A DNA stretch of 64,000 nucleotides from Primulina eburnea (Eukaryota > Streptophyta > Magnoliopsida > Lamiales > Gesneriaceae): positions 4,402,001 through 4,466,000 of the forward strand of contig NC_133101.1 in NCBI RefSeq assembly GCF_022965805.1, written 5' to 3'. Within the stretch, counting starts at the first letter, position 1; every line of letters starts with the position of its first letter. The translations under genes were made by a program, and so were the position numbers. Of this stretch, positions 20,813-36,643 are shown one piece after another. The notes under the pieces were generated by a model. It was not told the DNA's origin. It saw only the letters and a program-made list of their open reading frames with translations, and made no database searches.

Positions 20813-21191
20813 AAGAGATGGAAAGTAATGTGCACTTTCATGAATAACCAGAATTATTGGATGATGCATTTGACACACATCAAAAGACAGAGTCATCTCA
20901 GTCATAGAGTTTGCTCCCCGTCGTGGTCCATCAATCTGAAAAGTTGGAAAAACCTCGACCCGCCCGTCCAACTCTGTCGTGAACTACGAGTTAGCCGGAG
21001 TTAAAAATTATGTAAATCAATTAAAAATACAAAAATGATATCAATTTTTCAGATTTCAAATAAAAATATTTGCAGGGTCGCACGATAACAAATAATCAAT
21101 TTTGCAATCAAACAAATCATATAAAATTCAATGTAACCAGTTAAATTTTAAATAAAAAAGCACACAATATCCTCACAATATTAATAACATA
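20813..21191. other. Intergenic, no feature recognised
   Basis: No gene, RNA or element boundary could be supported. Confidence 0.35.
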
Positions 21192-21329
21192 AATAGAAAA
21201 TTAACTATTTAAAAATGAATAAATATTTAAAACATTAGAAACCCATCAATTACTAATTTTATAGAAAATTAACTATTTAAAAATGAATAAATATTTAAAA
21301 CATTAGAAACCCATCAATTACTAATTTTA
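21192..21329 (+). repeat. Exact 69-bp tandem duplication (two copies)
   Basis: 21192-21260 and 21261-21329 are the same sequence, starting ATAGAAAATTAACTATTT and ending ATTACTAATTTT. Confidence 0.95.
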
Positions 21330-21363
21330 AATCTAAAAAATTATGTTTCTTGATGGAAAAATT

Positions 21364-21365
<2 letters not shown>

Positions 21366-21405
<40 letters not shown>
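21366..21405. repeat. (AT)n microsatellite
   Basis: About 40 bp of AT dinucleotides. Confidence 0.9.
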
Positions 21406-21408
<3 letters not shown>

Positions 21409-21589
21409 ATCATAAAAATAAATTTTTTTAAAAAAAAAACTGCAGGCAGACTGTGATTTGTGCTATAGGGGATTTGTGCCGTAGATTTTAAATCCAAATT
21501 AATCCTCCTTGGTTAATTAAAAGTCTCCAATAGTATTATCATTTGTAATTTATTTTGAAATTTTTTTAAAAATGAATTTCAAAGTATCA

Positions 21590-21835
21590 CGTGATTCATG
21601 AACTTTGGGTCGTAAGCTGTCACGATCCTCTAGAAACCTGGTGTTCTCTCCTTGTCCTTCCTAGGTCACTTTCTTTCCTTTTTTTTTTTTCCATATTATT
21701 GACCTATTATTAATTCATTTTGTGATTACTACTACTACTATTATTATTATTATTATTATAGTAAGTCTCATTATTTAAGTATATAATTAATACCATTGAC
21801 TAATTAACATTTTGAAGATTTATTTACATTTTGAT
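21590..21835 (+). promoter_or_regulatory. Geneless third copy of the tandem-gene promoter
   Basis: Carries TCACGATCCTCTAGAAACC, TTATTGACCTATTA, ATTTTGTGATTACT, a TTA/TTATTA run, AGTAAGTCTCATTATTTAAG and TTGACTAATTAACATTTT, in the same order as 12460-12640 and 16380-16510. No coding region of the family follows, so this is a partial duplication or a copy that lost its gene. Confidence 0.6.
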
Positions 21836-21969
21836 GTGAGACATCTTAACAAACTTGTTTAGATAAAATATCTGATAGTTATGTATATTGACTTAGATAA
21901 TTCTCTTCTTTGAGCAAGTTTTTGGAATTGAGTTAAGCCAAAGTCTCAATTTTAACATGATATCAGAGC
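21836..21969 (+). mobile_element. Possible short LTR with a tRNA-Met primer-binding site
   Basis: TGTGAGACATCTTAAC near 21835 to ATTTTAACA at 21957, followed by TGATATCAGAGC (21958-21969), one mismatch from the TGGTATCAGAGC primer-binding site used by many plant LTR retrotransposons. A ~120-bp LTR would fit a TRIM. No second LTR or polypurine tract was found. Confidence 0.4.
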
Positions 21970-22784
21970 TCAGACCCATCATTATGTGTTGGATTGCACG
22001 TAGTTGGATCACATGTTAATGTCTCCACGCTTCAATAGTTCATTCATGAGTTTGAAGTTCATTTTTGCAAATTTTAGCTGTGTCTGTTATGTGATTCTTT
22101 GCATTGATACAAGGACATGAACTTCTTGGCTCGAGGAGGAATCAAACTTCTTTGGATTGGTCAGTTTAAGGTTTCTTTAATTAATTTCTTTCGCGAGTAG
22201 AGAATCGTTCGTGCAGAGAATGATGGATTCGAGGTTCTTGCCGCAAAACTCCGATGTGGTGCTTCCTCTATGATTTCCTCCGTGTGTTTTGGTTTTTGGT
22301 CCACTAATTTTGATTTTTTTTTTCAAACTTATTTTTTCAAAGTAGTTATGTGCACGGGATAATTCTGACATGATATAAAATGATGATGCATGTATGACAT
22401 CGAAGATTGCCGATTTGTCCAATGTAACGTCCATTGTGAATTTTTTTTACTATTATATATTTTGTTAGATAATGGAGTTTTTGTTAGCTAAAAACCATTT
22501 TTTTTTTCCCAAGAGTTTGACTATTTTTGTGTTCTTGTTTTGTTCAATTTCATCGGTCGAAATTTCCCTATTTTTCAGGGAACACACATCCCTCGGTTGT
22601 TATGATTAAAGAGCCGATCAACAATGTAAATAAACCGAATGGAAAAAGATTTAGGGATCAAATTCGAATTTCAATGGTTAAATGCTATTTTCTCAAATTA
22701 AAGTTCGAGCGCGCGCACATATGAAACTATTCAAATCATTACTCAAAAATAAAGATTTGAAATGTCTACAATATATTTATTTAA
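21970..22784. other. Intergenic, no gene recognised
   Basis: Possible interior of the decayed retroelement starting at 21836, then AT-rich filler. No conserved protein motif was seen in any frame. Confidence 0.35.
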
Positions 22785-22962
22785 GAGTGAGTCTCATGTG
22801 AGACCGTCTCACGGGTCATAATCCGTGAGACGGGTCAACCCTACCCATATTCACAATAAAAAGTAATACTCTTAGCATAAAAAGTAATATTTTTCATATG
22901 TGACCCAAATAAGAGATCCGTCTCACAAATACGACCCGTGAGACCGTCTCACACAAATTTTT
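22785..22962 (+). mobile_element. MITE, GTGAGAC family
   Basis: Begins GAGTGAGTCTCATGTGAGAC and ends GTGAGACCGTCTCACACAAA, with the standard core. A decayed half-copy appears to follow at about 23000-23112. Confidence 0.85.
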
Positions 22963-23474
22963 TTCTTTATTTTATATATGACTATGTTATTTTAGTTATA
23001 TATTTGAGACATACTGATTCGTTCTATTATATCTGTAGTGAAAAATAATATTTTTTCATGAGTCGGTTTGTCTCACAAATTGATTTATGAAACAGTCTTA
23101 GACGAGTTTATGAAGATTTTAATTAATATTTATTTCGTTGTTGTAATTTATTTTAAAAATATCAAAACTCTCGTGTTTTTACTCGTTTTTGGAAAATAAA
23201 AAATCAACTATTAGAAGCCACCTCGAAGAAAATCCGAGCTAACCCAACCATATAATAAATAAGAAAACCAAATTCACCCAACCGAATTCACCAAAAAATA
23301 ATAATATAAAAAAACTACGAGCTTAATAGAACAAATCCGACAAACATTTGTGGGAAAAATTATGTTTTTCCTTTATGTCAAATTTATTATTCGGTGCCAA
23401 AAGTAATAATTGAACAACCCTAGTCAGAAAACTTGGTGACTGATTCTGCGACGGCGCCACCGTACTCCGCCGCG
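22963..23474. other. Upstream region of the anthranilate synthase beta gene
   Basis: Contains the decayed MITE half-copy (about 23000-23112) and AT-rich sequence that should include the ASB promoter. No clear TATA box can be singled out. Confidence 0.4.
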
Positions 23475-26400
23475 ATGGCCAGCCTCACCACCACCCCTTC
23501 TGCTTATCTCAAGCAATCCCTTTCTCTTACTGGAACACGACAAATTTCATCTCCCAAAACCAAATGCTACAGCTCCAACTTCACCACCACACACCACGCG
23601 TTGTCGTATTCTTCTGCAGGAATAGCCAAAGGAACTTCCCAAATTACATCTGTGTCCCTTGAGGATTCATCTTCCCACAAAAGAACTGTCAATCCAATAA
23701 TAGTTATCGATAATTACGATAGCTTCACTTATAATCTCTGCCAAGTGAGTTCTCGGTATTTTAAACTAATTCATTCAATTACATTAAGTGCTCTCCAATA
23801 TGGTGTCAGTTTTTTCTTATGTTCATTGTGTTTGTGTCGGATTTTTCAGTATATGGGTGAGCTGGGATGTGTATTTGAGGTTTATAGAAATGACGAGCTC
23901 ACCATTGATGAGCTAAAAGGGTAAGGAGTTTGCCATTGATTGGTTATGTTCGGTGATCTTTATTTTCTTCTTGGTGTATTCGATTCCTAGGAGACATTTG
24001 ATGGATTACATTGATAAATTTGTTAAGTATCTGTAGAACTTCTTTTCATTGATTGTGTGGGTGTGGGAAATTTATCATAGCAATTCAAAAAATTAGGTGG
24101 GACTTGCAGGAATAACATGATGTTAATATGACTTGTTTTTATTTGTGTGCAAAACACATAGTAAGTGTGATTATTTGTCATACCGGACTGGCTAATAGCT
24201 GACCTCCATTTCTCTCTCACAGGAAAAATCCCAGAGGTGTATTAATATCACCTGGACCTGGTAAGAATTTGTTGTTGTTTGTGTAACTCGTCATTTATCA
24301 TTGTGCACCATACGAGTTGTTCTCTTGTTTTTTCTATAAATTAGGTACACCTCAAGATTCGGGCATATCGCTACAGACTGTGTTGGAGCTTGGTCCTACG
24401 GTGCCACTATTTGGTGTCTGTATGGGACTACAGTGCATGGGGGAAGCGTTCGGAGGTTATTTTTTGTATCTGTGATGTATTTACATCATTTGGTTTTCTT
24501 CGATGGCATTGATACACATCAACCTTTGTCTTGCTTTTATGTTCAAATAAAAGTAAATGATATTCGAACAATTTACATGGAATAGAAACATGGAAATCAA
24601 GTGAATCCAAAAATGAAGTCGTGATTGAATGTGGTCTGAGTTAACACTTAGCAGGATCAAGTTTCTTGATTACTGCAGCTTGACTTCGTTGTCGTAACTG
24701 GGAAAAGTACAAAATCTTTGTAAATTGTAAAATTGGGTGTGGAAAGTATGAAACATAATTTAAACCACCTTATTGCTGCAAAAACTTAATATCTTGCGAA
24801 CAAATTCGGTGTGATACGAGGATAAGAATGTTGGATAGCGTAAACTCTTTTGACTTGTCATAATTGCCAAAAACATAAATATCCACAAGAAATAATAAGT
24901 GCATATTTCCACTTGAACTCGTTGTTGGGACTAAAGCTTAATACTGTCCACAATAATGTATAATTAAAGGGACTAGGACAGTGAAGAGCGGGACTAGGAC
25001 AGTGTAGAGCTTGAGCTTGAGCTTTTGACACCTCTAATCCTTTACTATACATCCATTACTATAGCATCTACATCTTTAAGCATTTTCAGTTTTTTTGTGC
25101 AAACTTTCAACATCAATTTTAACTAATAAATATCTGCATAAAATTTAGAAAGCAGAAGCCTTTGTTGTCTTTTATCCTCTGTCTTTCCCTTTCCTTGCTT
25201 CACCATCTCTTTTGGTCAACCTGGAGAAGAGCCAAATGTGTTAGTAAATATGTGGTTGCTATCATGTGGGGGGAGTTGGTGATATTTTGGTATAAAAATT
25301 TGATAAATGTACAAGTAAGCAAAACGAGATTTTGTTTGATTCAAAACATTATTTATTATTTTGTAAACGCGGCTGTTCACTAGAAGTGTGACACTACCAT
25401 GCTACACTTGGCACTTTTGTAACACTCGCTTGCTTTATTCTCAATACCCATTCATTGTTAGGCTAGAATTTCATGTTTTCCCCGTGATCCCTAACCCTTG
25501 TATCTTGCCCCCCAAATGCATCTAGTTTAGAAAAATTGAGTAGTAAATAAGACACCATCTCCTAGTATAATCACTCTGGGACTTCATTGTTCTGTTTAAA
25601 CTCCATATGAAAATGACAGAACAGTTGTCATTTCATATGCTTTATAAATTTACAAACTTTCACCCTTATTATTTCTTGTCCCTATTTTTAGGGCCTTTGG
25701 CCTTTAGGTATTTGTAAATTGTTTAGGATTTAAAGTCCAATTCCCGTTTTAATTGTGGGCATGGAATTTGGTCTGGTAGTCATGGTTTCGTATTGTGAAA
25801 TAGAATGATCAAAATTTCTAAAGAGGCCCCCTCAACTTCCATGTTCCATGAGACATGTCACTTTGTGTTTAGATTTGGTATGGAGCGACATTTGAAACAT
25901 GTACCTGATGCTTGCCCTTGAGGCACTATTGATGCAATTTTTGAAAATGTTCTGAAACGGGCTATTTTCTCTCTTTCTTTTCTCCTCTAGAATGGATCTC
26001 TCTGTTTTACAGGTAAAATTGTTCGATCTCCTTATGGTGTTGTGCATGGAAAAAGTTCTCTTGTGTACTACAATGAAGGTGGGGAAGATGGCTTGTTTGC
26101 TGGCTTACCGAAGTAAGTTTCTGTTTACTGCCTATCAAATGTCACTCTTGAAGTGTGCTTCACAACGTACTCATTTTCTCAAATCAGCTAGTAACAAAAA
26201 TTTGTCTGTACCAGTATATGTTCTGCGTCATCTAACACAGTCAGTATTAACATCATCTTACATTTCTTCACTTCGAATTGGTCGTTTGATGTGATTTTTG
26301 TTTCCAGCCCTTTTACTGCTGGTAGATATCATAGCCTGGTGATTGAGAAGGAAAGCTTTCCTAGTGATGTCCTTGAGATAACTGCATGGACAGAAGATGG

Positions 26401-27170
26401 ATTGGTAATGGCTGCTCGTCACAAAGTACATAGGCACATACAGGTAGTTTTACTCGGCTATGTTTGGGGAATTTTGATTCCAGAAACCTTAATTATTTTC
26501 CATTCTGCTTTTTTTTTCCTTCAACATTTAAAGCACCCTGCTTTTGTATAAAGATTTGCAACGTATGTCACACTTACCTTTTTTTGTCTACTTTTTTGGT
26601 GGTTTAATATGGACTGGCAAAAGCAATTTATTTCCCTGATTTCATGTCTTATTTTGAAATGGAACTTTTCGTGGGAGTTGGAGGGAGGAAAGTGTTTCTA
26701 ATGAAAGATTTATTCATGAGAATCTGCATGGATACTTGGTATGTTAAAACAAAAAACTGGAGTGATTTATTTATATGTGTCAATCATGGTGCGGGCGCGC
26801 GTTCTATTCATAGAATGTAGATGAATACAACCACGCTTGCGTAACATGTTATCACAAAAAGCAACATGACAGCTATAGAAATACAAGTTGTGGTGTGTCG
26901 AAGAGTATTTCGGCAGCACAATGTATGTCAATATATTATCGTAGGTGTCTCTCACTCATTCATATCATAGAGCTGTAGATAACAAGAAACAAATCACATT
27001 CTTATGATTCCTTTCCAAATCCAAATATGATTAATATTTTTTCTTGATTATTGTAGGGAGTTCAATTCCACCCAGAAAGTATAATCACAGCCGAAGGTAA
27101 AACCATAGTGCAAAATTTTATCAAATTGATGGAGAGAAAGGAGGCTGAATCTAAGAAACCAGAATCTTGA
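23475..27170 (+). CDS. ASB1: Anthranilate synthase beta subunit (glutamine amidotransferase), chloroplast
   Basis: Seven exons: 23475-23744, 23850-23920, 24223-24260, 24345-24455, 26013-26112, 26308-26443, 27057-27170. They total 840 bases, 279 residues plus stop, and all introns are GT/AG. The enzyme takes ammonia from glutamine for the alpha subunit, the first step of tryptophan synthesis from chorismate. The N-terminal ~70 residues are Ser/Thr-rich and lack the core domain, a plausible chloroplast transit peptide. The class-I amidotransferase domain follows: IVIDNYDSFTYNLCQ, GVLISPGPGTPQDSG, the nucleophile Cys in FGVCMGLQCMGEAFGG, KIVRSPYGVVHGKSS, AGRYHSLVIE, and the His-Glu pair in GVQFHPESI. 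All catalytic positions are intact. The ATG at 23475 was chosen over an upstream TTG. Intron 4 is long (1.56 kb). The closest alternative is the amidotransferase domain of ADC synthase, but there is no synthase domain here. Confidence 0.95.
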
Positions 27171-28571
27171 AATATTTTGGGAGTCTTTATTTGGTAATTA
27201 TGATCATATTTTTAGGAAGACTGTTTCATAACATTGTTTTCTACGCAAGTTGTGTGATTCCCGGGAAACATGAAAATCTATTTGGATGATGTATCTCTGA
27301 TCGCTTTTTATAATAATATGCTTCGGTGTATTTGGATTGATTAATTTGAAATTCATGATTCCAAATTCCCGATTCAAAAAAGCCCTTTCTTTTATAAAAC
27401 AAATTGTTCAATCTGAACCCGAGTCTCTGTCACATTTGTGAGAGTATGATATCACTAAGACAAATTGGCTTGGGAATGTCAATCAAAATTTGAACATAAC
27501 AAAGCAGGAAATTACCAGAAATTTAATCTTGGGTTGGCGCATTAATCGAACATCATTTGCTTGAAGAATTAGCATGATATTTAGAGCAAGAGAGCAGCAG
27601 TGTTGGTACATGCAATTAGGAATGAACATTATATCAGTAAAATCGAATTAATCTACTGAACCAGATCGAAAATTTGTTTTAATTTTATAAAATATCGGTT
27701 TGGTTTCCGTAAAAAAAAACTTGGTTAGCCGAATTGTTTATTTATTAAATTTTGAAAGAAACTCAACCATGGAAATGTTAAAGCATCAACCACTTCTGAA
27801 TTTGAATTTAATACATTTTCAACCGCAAACACACTCTATAGTAATTCTCTTTTAGTTCGACCTGAATGGGTTTGCAGTTTTTGCTCAAGATACACTAAGA
27901 AATCGACAAAAAATTATATCTATATTGTTTAATAACTTTAAGAGTTTGACAAACTACAATAAAAAAAAGTTCAAAATTGATAAATAATAAGTTTTAATCT
28001 TAGTAATTTGAGTCAAGGTTTCATTTTTTACGAAAAATATATTTTAAAGGCTTATATTTTAATGTTTAAAATGAGAGTTACCTGAAAAATAAGAATAATA
28101 TGGAATCTTTACTATTAACAAAACATAGACATCCAAAATGAAGATGATAATATATACTATCACCAAGAAAAATAGACAAATGACCGACAAGTAATATACA
28201 AAAAATTTAAGAGCAATAAAAGTTTTAAAAAATATTGTAATAATATATTCATTGTCATAATTAGTTATATTTGTCTTATCAAAATCTTAAATATGAACAT
28301 CATCTTTAATCCATTTGGATAATTAATTAGCCACAAACAAAATGTTCTCATGTGTGAATGAAGCACACTAGATATATGTGTGTGTTAGAACTTATACACA
28401 CAGATTTTTCTAAGAGAATTTTTTTTTTATTTTCTATTATTCGAATTTTTTTTAAAAAAGAATATTATTTCGGTTAATCAATCAGTTAGAGCAATTCAAC
28501 TTCTTCAAATTTAAGAAAAAGGAGTAGCTGAGTCCACTGCCACTCAGGTACAATAATTGGGAGTTGGGACC
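27171..28571. other. Intergenic between ASB and the Gypsy element
   Basis: ASB 3' flank, then AT-rich sequence. A short AACCGAAT/ATCGGTTTGG patch at 27650-27730 hints at a TE remnant. No gene recognised. Confidence 0.4.
28567..28571. repeat. Target-site duplication GGACC, left of the Gypsy element
   Basis: Identical to 32665-32669. Confidence 0.9.
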
Positions 28572-30005
28572 TGTAGTGACCCGTTCCAGAATCACCTACT
28601 AGGCAAGAACTAAGCATGCAATTAACCTAATTAACAATAATCAGAGATAACAGCGGAAAATAGTCAACAAAATAATGGTTATACAACCCAATCGAAGTCT
28701 AGAATAACTCAAAATAAAATATCCAATACAACCATATCGAATCAAAACAATACCGATAAACTAAACCAACCAGCTACTCAACGTCCTCCTCCTGCTCCTC
28801 CTGAGCTGTCCAACCTGAGGCCTGCCCCGTGGGAATGGGGTGTCCAAGAATAAACAAAACCGAGGACGTGAGCGATAAGAACGTCCAGTACAAAAGTATG
28901 AGTATACAGACCTATATGAAATGCACATGCTATGATCATGATACCGGGGTAGTCAAGAAACAGGAGTCACAAAAGGATCTCAACAATGCTCAGTCTAGAG
29001 GCGCCAAGTGGATAGTGCCGCGCGGTACACCTCTGGGTCACTGCATCCACTACAAGACAGACGTGGACCTAAAATGTCCCGGACCACCGAAGCCCTCCCG
29101 ACCCGTCGGCCACTGTGTACTCTCGGTGTCCATGCGTCCACAAGACAGGGCTGAGCGGCCCCAAGATATAGCTTATCTCGAAAGAGATACAGCTCAACAG
29201 TAAAGGCTATCTCGAAGGAGATACGGCTCAACATGAAATGCAACGTGCAGTAATAACCGTGACATAATAACATGCATCATATGACATATAACAATGCAGC
29301 AAATAATCATGCAACACATATATGAATGTATACTCAACCAGGATATCTCGGATAGTACTTTCGTACCTCTATCACAGCAAGCCTATCCTTACGCAACACC
29401 GCTAATCAGGTCTAGAACAAGCCTACGCATCAAAAGCATACCCAATGAACAATACTACCATGCTCAACTAGCAAAACCAGTACTCCCTAGTACTACCAAA
29501 GGTTTAGGGTTTACCTTCGTCCGTCGACAGCCCTTTGATGTCGATTGCCTCGTAACTCAGGCGCCGCTACGCTACTACTCCTGGCAGCTCTTGGCTATCG
29601 CTCGACCAACAACTAACCCTAGAAACCTTCCAAACTCTCCAAAATGAGAGAAAACTCAAGAAATTGGCAAGTCAAAATGAGAAATCCGAGCACTATTTAT
29701 AGGCCATGTTCGGATCCTCCGAACAACACTTCGGAACGTCCGAACGCTACGTGTCCATTGGCTCTTGACAGCTCATGATCGGATCCTCCGATCATACACT
29801 TCGGACCGTCCGAACATGCACGTGTCCAGCTGCTCTTGACACCTCATGATCGGATCCACCGAACCCACTTCGGACCTTCCGAACTCTTCGGTGCTTCCGA
29901 ACCATCTTCGGTCCGTCCGATCATGACTCGGTCAAAATTACACATTAAACCTTCTTAATCACCATTACTCCGTTAATTACCCAATTTGGAATTCGGGCTA
30001 CTACA
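28572..30005 (-). repeat. 3' LTR of the Gypsy element
   Basis: 1434 bp. On the minus strand, a TATA box (CTATAAATAG, complement near 29694-29703) follows an array of TTCGGA/TCCGAA dyads at 29705-29935. Open frames inside (28829-29203, 29294-29647) are incidental, and their duplicates recur in the other LTR. Confidence 0.95.
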
Positions 30006-30018
30006 TTCTCCCCCCCTT
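30006..30018 (-). other. Polypurine tract of the Gypsy element
   Basis: The complement reads AAGGGGGGGAGAA immediately before the 3' LTR, the expected site of plus-strand priming. Confidence 0.85.
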
Positions 30019-30106
30019 AAAAAGATTTCGTCCTCGAAATCTAGGCAAGAGAATAAAACACCATTGTAATACACTGCAAATATTCTTCATTACAACTGTA
30101 TAACAA

Positions 30107-31132
30107 TTACATCCCAGGCTGATCCTGGTTCAGCGCAAAAACCTGACCTTGGGCACGAGGTCGAAGATTCGAACTACCCACTGCCTGACCCTGTCTCCTC
30201 TGCTGAACAGTCGTCTGGGATCCAGAACCAGATCCTGCTCCACCTCGCAGCTGAGGACAATTCTTCTTGAGATGACCCATCTCTCCGCACTGAAAACAAG
30301 CTCCTGCTGCTAATCGGCATTGCTCCGATGGATGGTTCTTCCCACAATACGCACAAGAATCCTTCTTCTCACCAAAGCGAACAACACCGCTAGACCTTGA
30401 TCCAGATCCAGAAGAAGAAGAACCAGATTTTTTGAAAGACTGAGGTCGAGGGCTCAAAACACTCGGAGGTCTAGAAGAAAGAATAGCCCTACCACGCTGG
30501 AGACTGATCTCTGCTTGACGACACCGGTTCACCAACCCATCGTACGAAGTAGGATTATTACAGACAGTGACTCGATCAAAGATCTCCTGGTTAAGGCCCT
30601 GAAGGAAATGATCGTACTTGGCTTCAGAACTGCCACTGATATGAGGAGCGAAGGGTAACAACTCAAAGAATTTCTGCTGATACTCATCAACAGACATACT
30701 CCCCTGCTTAAGGTTCAGGAGCTCAATCGTCTTGGCCTGGCGAAGGGCTGGAGGAAAGTACAGCTGCATGAACGCTGCACGGAAATCGGCCCAAGTCGCT
30801 CTACCCTGCGACTGAACTATCGGCACAGAAGTCGATCGCCACCACCTGCGAGCACGGCCCTCGAGAAGAAAACTAAGGGTCTCCATCGTCTGCTCATCGG
30901 TGCACTGGAATGCACGGAAACAACTCTCCATGCGCTCTAACCAATCCTCTGCATCATCGGGAGTCTCACCGCCAACTAAAGGCTTAGGCCCCATCTGCAT
31001 GAAACGATGCATATCGAAACGCCTAGGACCATCCCGACGATGACGATGCTCACGATAACGTCTATGATCGTCCTGGTCACCCCATCGACCTACACTCCCC
31101 TGACTACTCCCGTCATCAAAATGGTCAGCCAT
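30107..31132 (-). CDS. Gag polyprotein with CCHC zinc knuckle (retrotransposon)
   Basis: 341 codons plus stop from an ATG at 31132, uninterrupted. The N-terminus is charged (HRRYREHRHRRDGPRRF); the Retrotrans_gag domain spans about residues 50-220, with GGETPDDAEDWLERMESCF, ARRWWRS, WADFRAAFMQLYFPPALR, QGSMSVDEYQQKFFELLPFA and NQEIFDRVTV. A Ser/Gly-rich linker follows, then a first Cys-rich knuckle (CAYCGKNHPSEQC) and a canonical CCHC knuckle (CFQCGEMGHLKKNC, about residues 280-293), which binds RNA. The frame ends at GQVFALNQDQPGM, right where aspartic protease begins in related Ty3/Gypsy polyproteins, so the pol region has been removed or never acquired. Gag would package its own RNA, while protease, reverse transcriptase and integrase must come from a helper element. 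Confidence 0.95.
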   Translation of the reverse strand: MADHFDDGSSQGSVGRWGDQDDHRRYREHRHRRDGPRRFDMHRFMQMGPKPLVGGETPDDAEDWLERMESCFRAFQCTDEQTMETLSFLLEGRARRWWRSTSVPIVQSQGRATWADFRAAFMQLYFPPALRQAKTIELLNLKQGSMSVDEYQQKFFELLPFAPHISGSSEAKYDHFLQGLNQEIFDRVTVCNNPTSYDGLVNRCRQAEISLQRGRAILSSRPPSVLSPRPQSFKKSGSSSSGSGSRSSGVVRFGEKKDSCAYCGKNHPSEQCRLAAGACFQCGEMGHLKKNCPQLRGGAGSGSGSQTTVQQRRQGQAVGSSNLRPRAQGQVFALNQDQPGM

Positions 31133-31214
31133 CGCTACAACATAGAATGGGGAACTAGTAAATTGGTCAACGGAAATCCCAAAACAGAAATCTATATCCC
31201 AAAATCATACGCAT

Positions 31215-31226
31215 GCTCTGATACCA
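31215..31226 (-). other. tRNA-iMet primer-binding site of the Gypsy element
   Basis: The complement is TGGTATCAGAGC, lying 4 bases inside the 5' LTR. Confidence 0.9.
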
Positions 31227-31230
31227 TAAA

Positions 31231-32664
31231 TGTAGTGACCCGTTCCAGAATCACCTACTAGGCAAGAACTAAGCATGCAATTAACCTAATTAACAATAAT
31301 CAGAGATAACAGCGGAAAATAGTCAACAAAATAATGGTTATACAACCCAATCGAAGTCTAGAATAACTCAAAATAAAATATCCAATACAACCATATCGAA
31401 TCAAAACAATACCGATAAACTAAACCAACCAGCTACTCAACGTCCTCCTCCTGCTCCTCCTGAGCTGTCCAACCTGAGGCCTGCCCCGTGGGAATGGGGT
31501 GTCCAAGAATAAACAAAACCGAGGACGTGAGCGATAAGAACGCCCAGTACAAAAGTATGAGTATACAGACCTATATGAAATGCACATGCTATGATCATGA
31601 TACCGGGGTAGTCAAGAAACAGGAGTCACAAAAGGATCTCAACAATGCTCAGTCTAGAGGCGCCAAGTGGATAGTGCCGCGCGGTACACCTCTGGGTCAC
31701 TGCATCCACTACAAGACAGACGTGGACCTAAAATGTCCCGGACCACCGAAGCCCTCCCGACCCGTCGGCCACTGTGTACTCTCGGTGTCCATGCGTCCAC
31801 AAGACAGGGCTGAGCGGCCCCAAGATATAGCTTATCTCGAAAGAGATACAGCTCAACAGTAAAGGCTATCTCGAAGGAGATACGGCTCAACATGAAATGC
31901 AACGTGCAGTAATAACCGTGACATAATAACATGCATCATATGACATATAACAATGCAGCAAATAATCATGCAACACATATATGAATGTATACTCAACCAG
32001 GATATCTCGGATAGTACTTTCGTACCTCTATCACAGCAAGCCTATCCTTACGCAACACCGCTAATCAGGTCTAGAACAAGCCTACGCATCAAAAGCATAC
32101 CCAATGAACAATACTACCATGCTCAACTAGCAAAACCAGTACTCCCTAGTACTACCAAAGGTTTAGGGTTTACCTTCGTCCGTCGACAGCCCTTTGATGT
32201 CGATTGCCTCGTAACTCAGGCGCCGCTACGCTACTACTCCTGGCAGCTCTTGGCTATCGCTCGACCAACAACTAACCCTAGAAACCTTCCAAACTCTCCA
32301 AAATGAGAGAAAACTCAAGAAATTGGCAAGTCAAAATGAGAAATCCGAGCACTATTTATAGGCCATGTTCGGATCCTCCGAACAACACTTCGGAACGTCC
32401 GAACGCTACGTGTCCATTGGCTCTTGACAGCTCATGATCGGATCCTCCGATCATACACTTCGGACCGTCCGAACATGCACGTGTCCAGCTGCTCTTGACA
32501 CCTCATGATCGGATCCACCGAACCCACTTCGGACCTTCCGAACTCTTCGGTGCTTCCGAACCATCTTCGGTCCGTCCGATCATGACTCGGTCAAAATTAC
32601 ACATTAAACCTTCTTAATCACCATTACTCCGTTAATTACCCAATTTGGAATTCGGGCTACTACA
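31231..32664 (-). repeat. 5' LTR of the Gypsy element
   Basis: 1434 bp. The one difference I noticed from the other LTR is GAACGCCCAG here against GAACGTCCAG near 28881. Confidence 0.95.
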
Positions 32665-32669
32665 GGACC
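32665..32669. repeat. Target-site duplication GGACC, right of the Gypsy element
   Basis: Identical to 28567-28571. Confidence 0.9.

Positions 32670-36643
<3,974 letters not shown>

Larger units (their letters stand above)
28572..32664 (-). mobile_element. Gag-only non-autonomous Ty3/Gypsy-type LTR retrotransposon (TR-GAG style)
   Basis: Two 1434-bp LTRs (28572-30005 and 31231-32664) start TGTAGTGACCC and end GGCTACTACA on the plus strand. A 5-bp GGACC duplication flanks the element. The element reads on the minus strand: primer-binding site TGGTATCAGAGC (complement at 31215-31226) next to the right LTR, a gag frame, and a purine tract next to the left LTR (complement of 30006-30018). The interior is only 1225 bp and ends just after gag, where full elements continue into protease. 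The near-identical LTRs indicate recent insertion. Confidence 0.95.

Noticed and set aside
28829..29647. Open frames repeated identically at 31488-32306
   Set aside because: They lie in the two LTRs of the Gypsy element; duplication and identity follow from the LTRs, and no protein motif is present.
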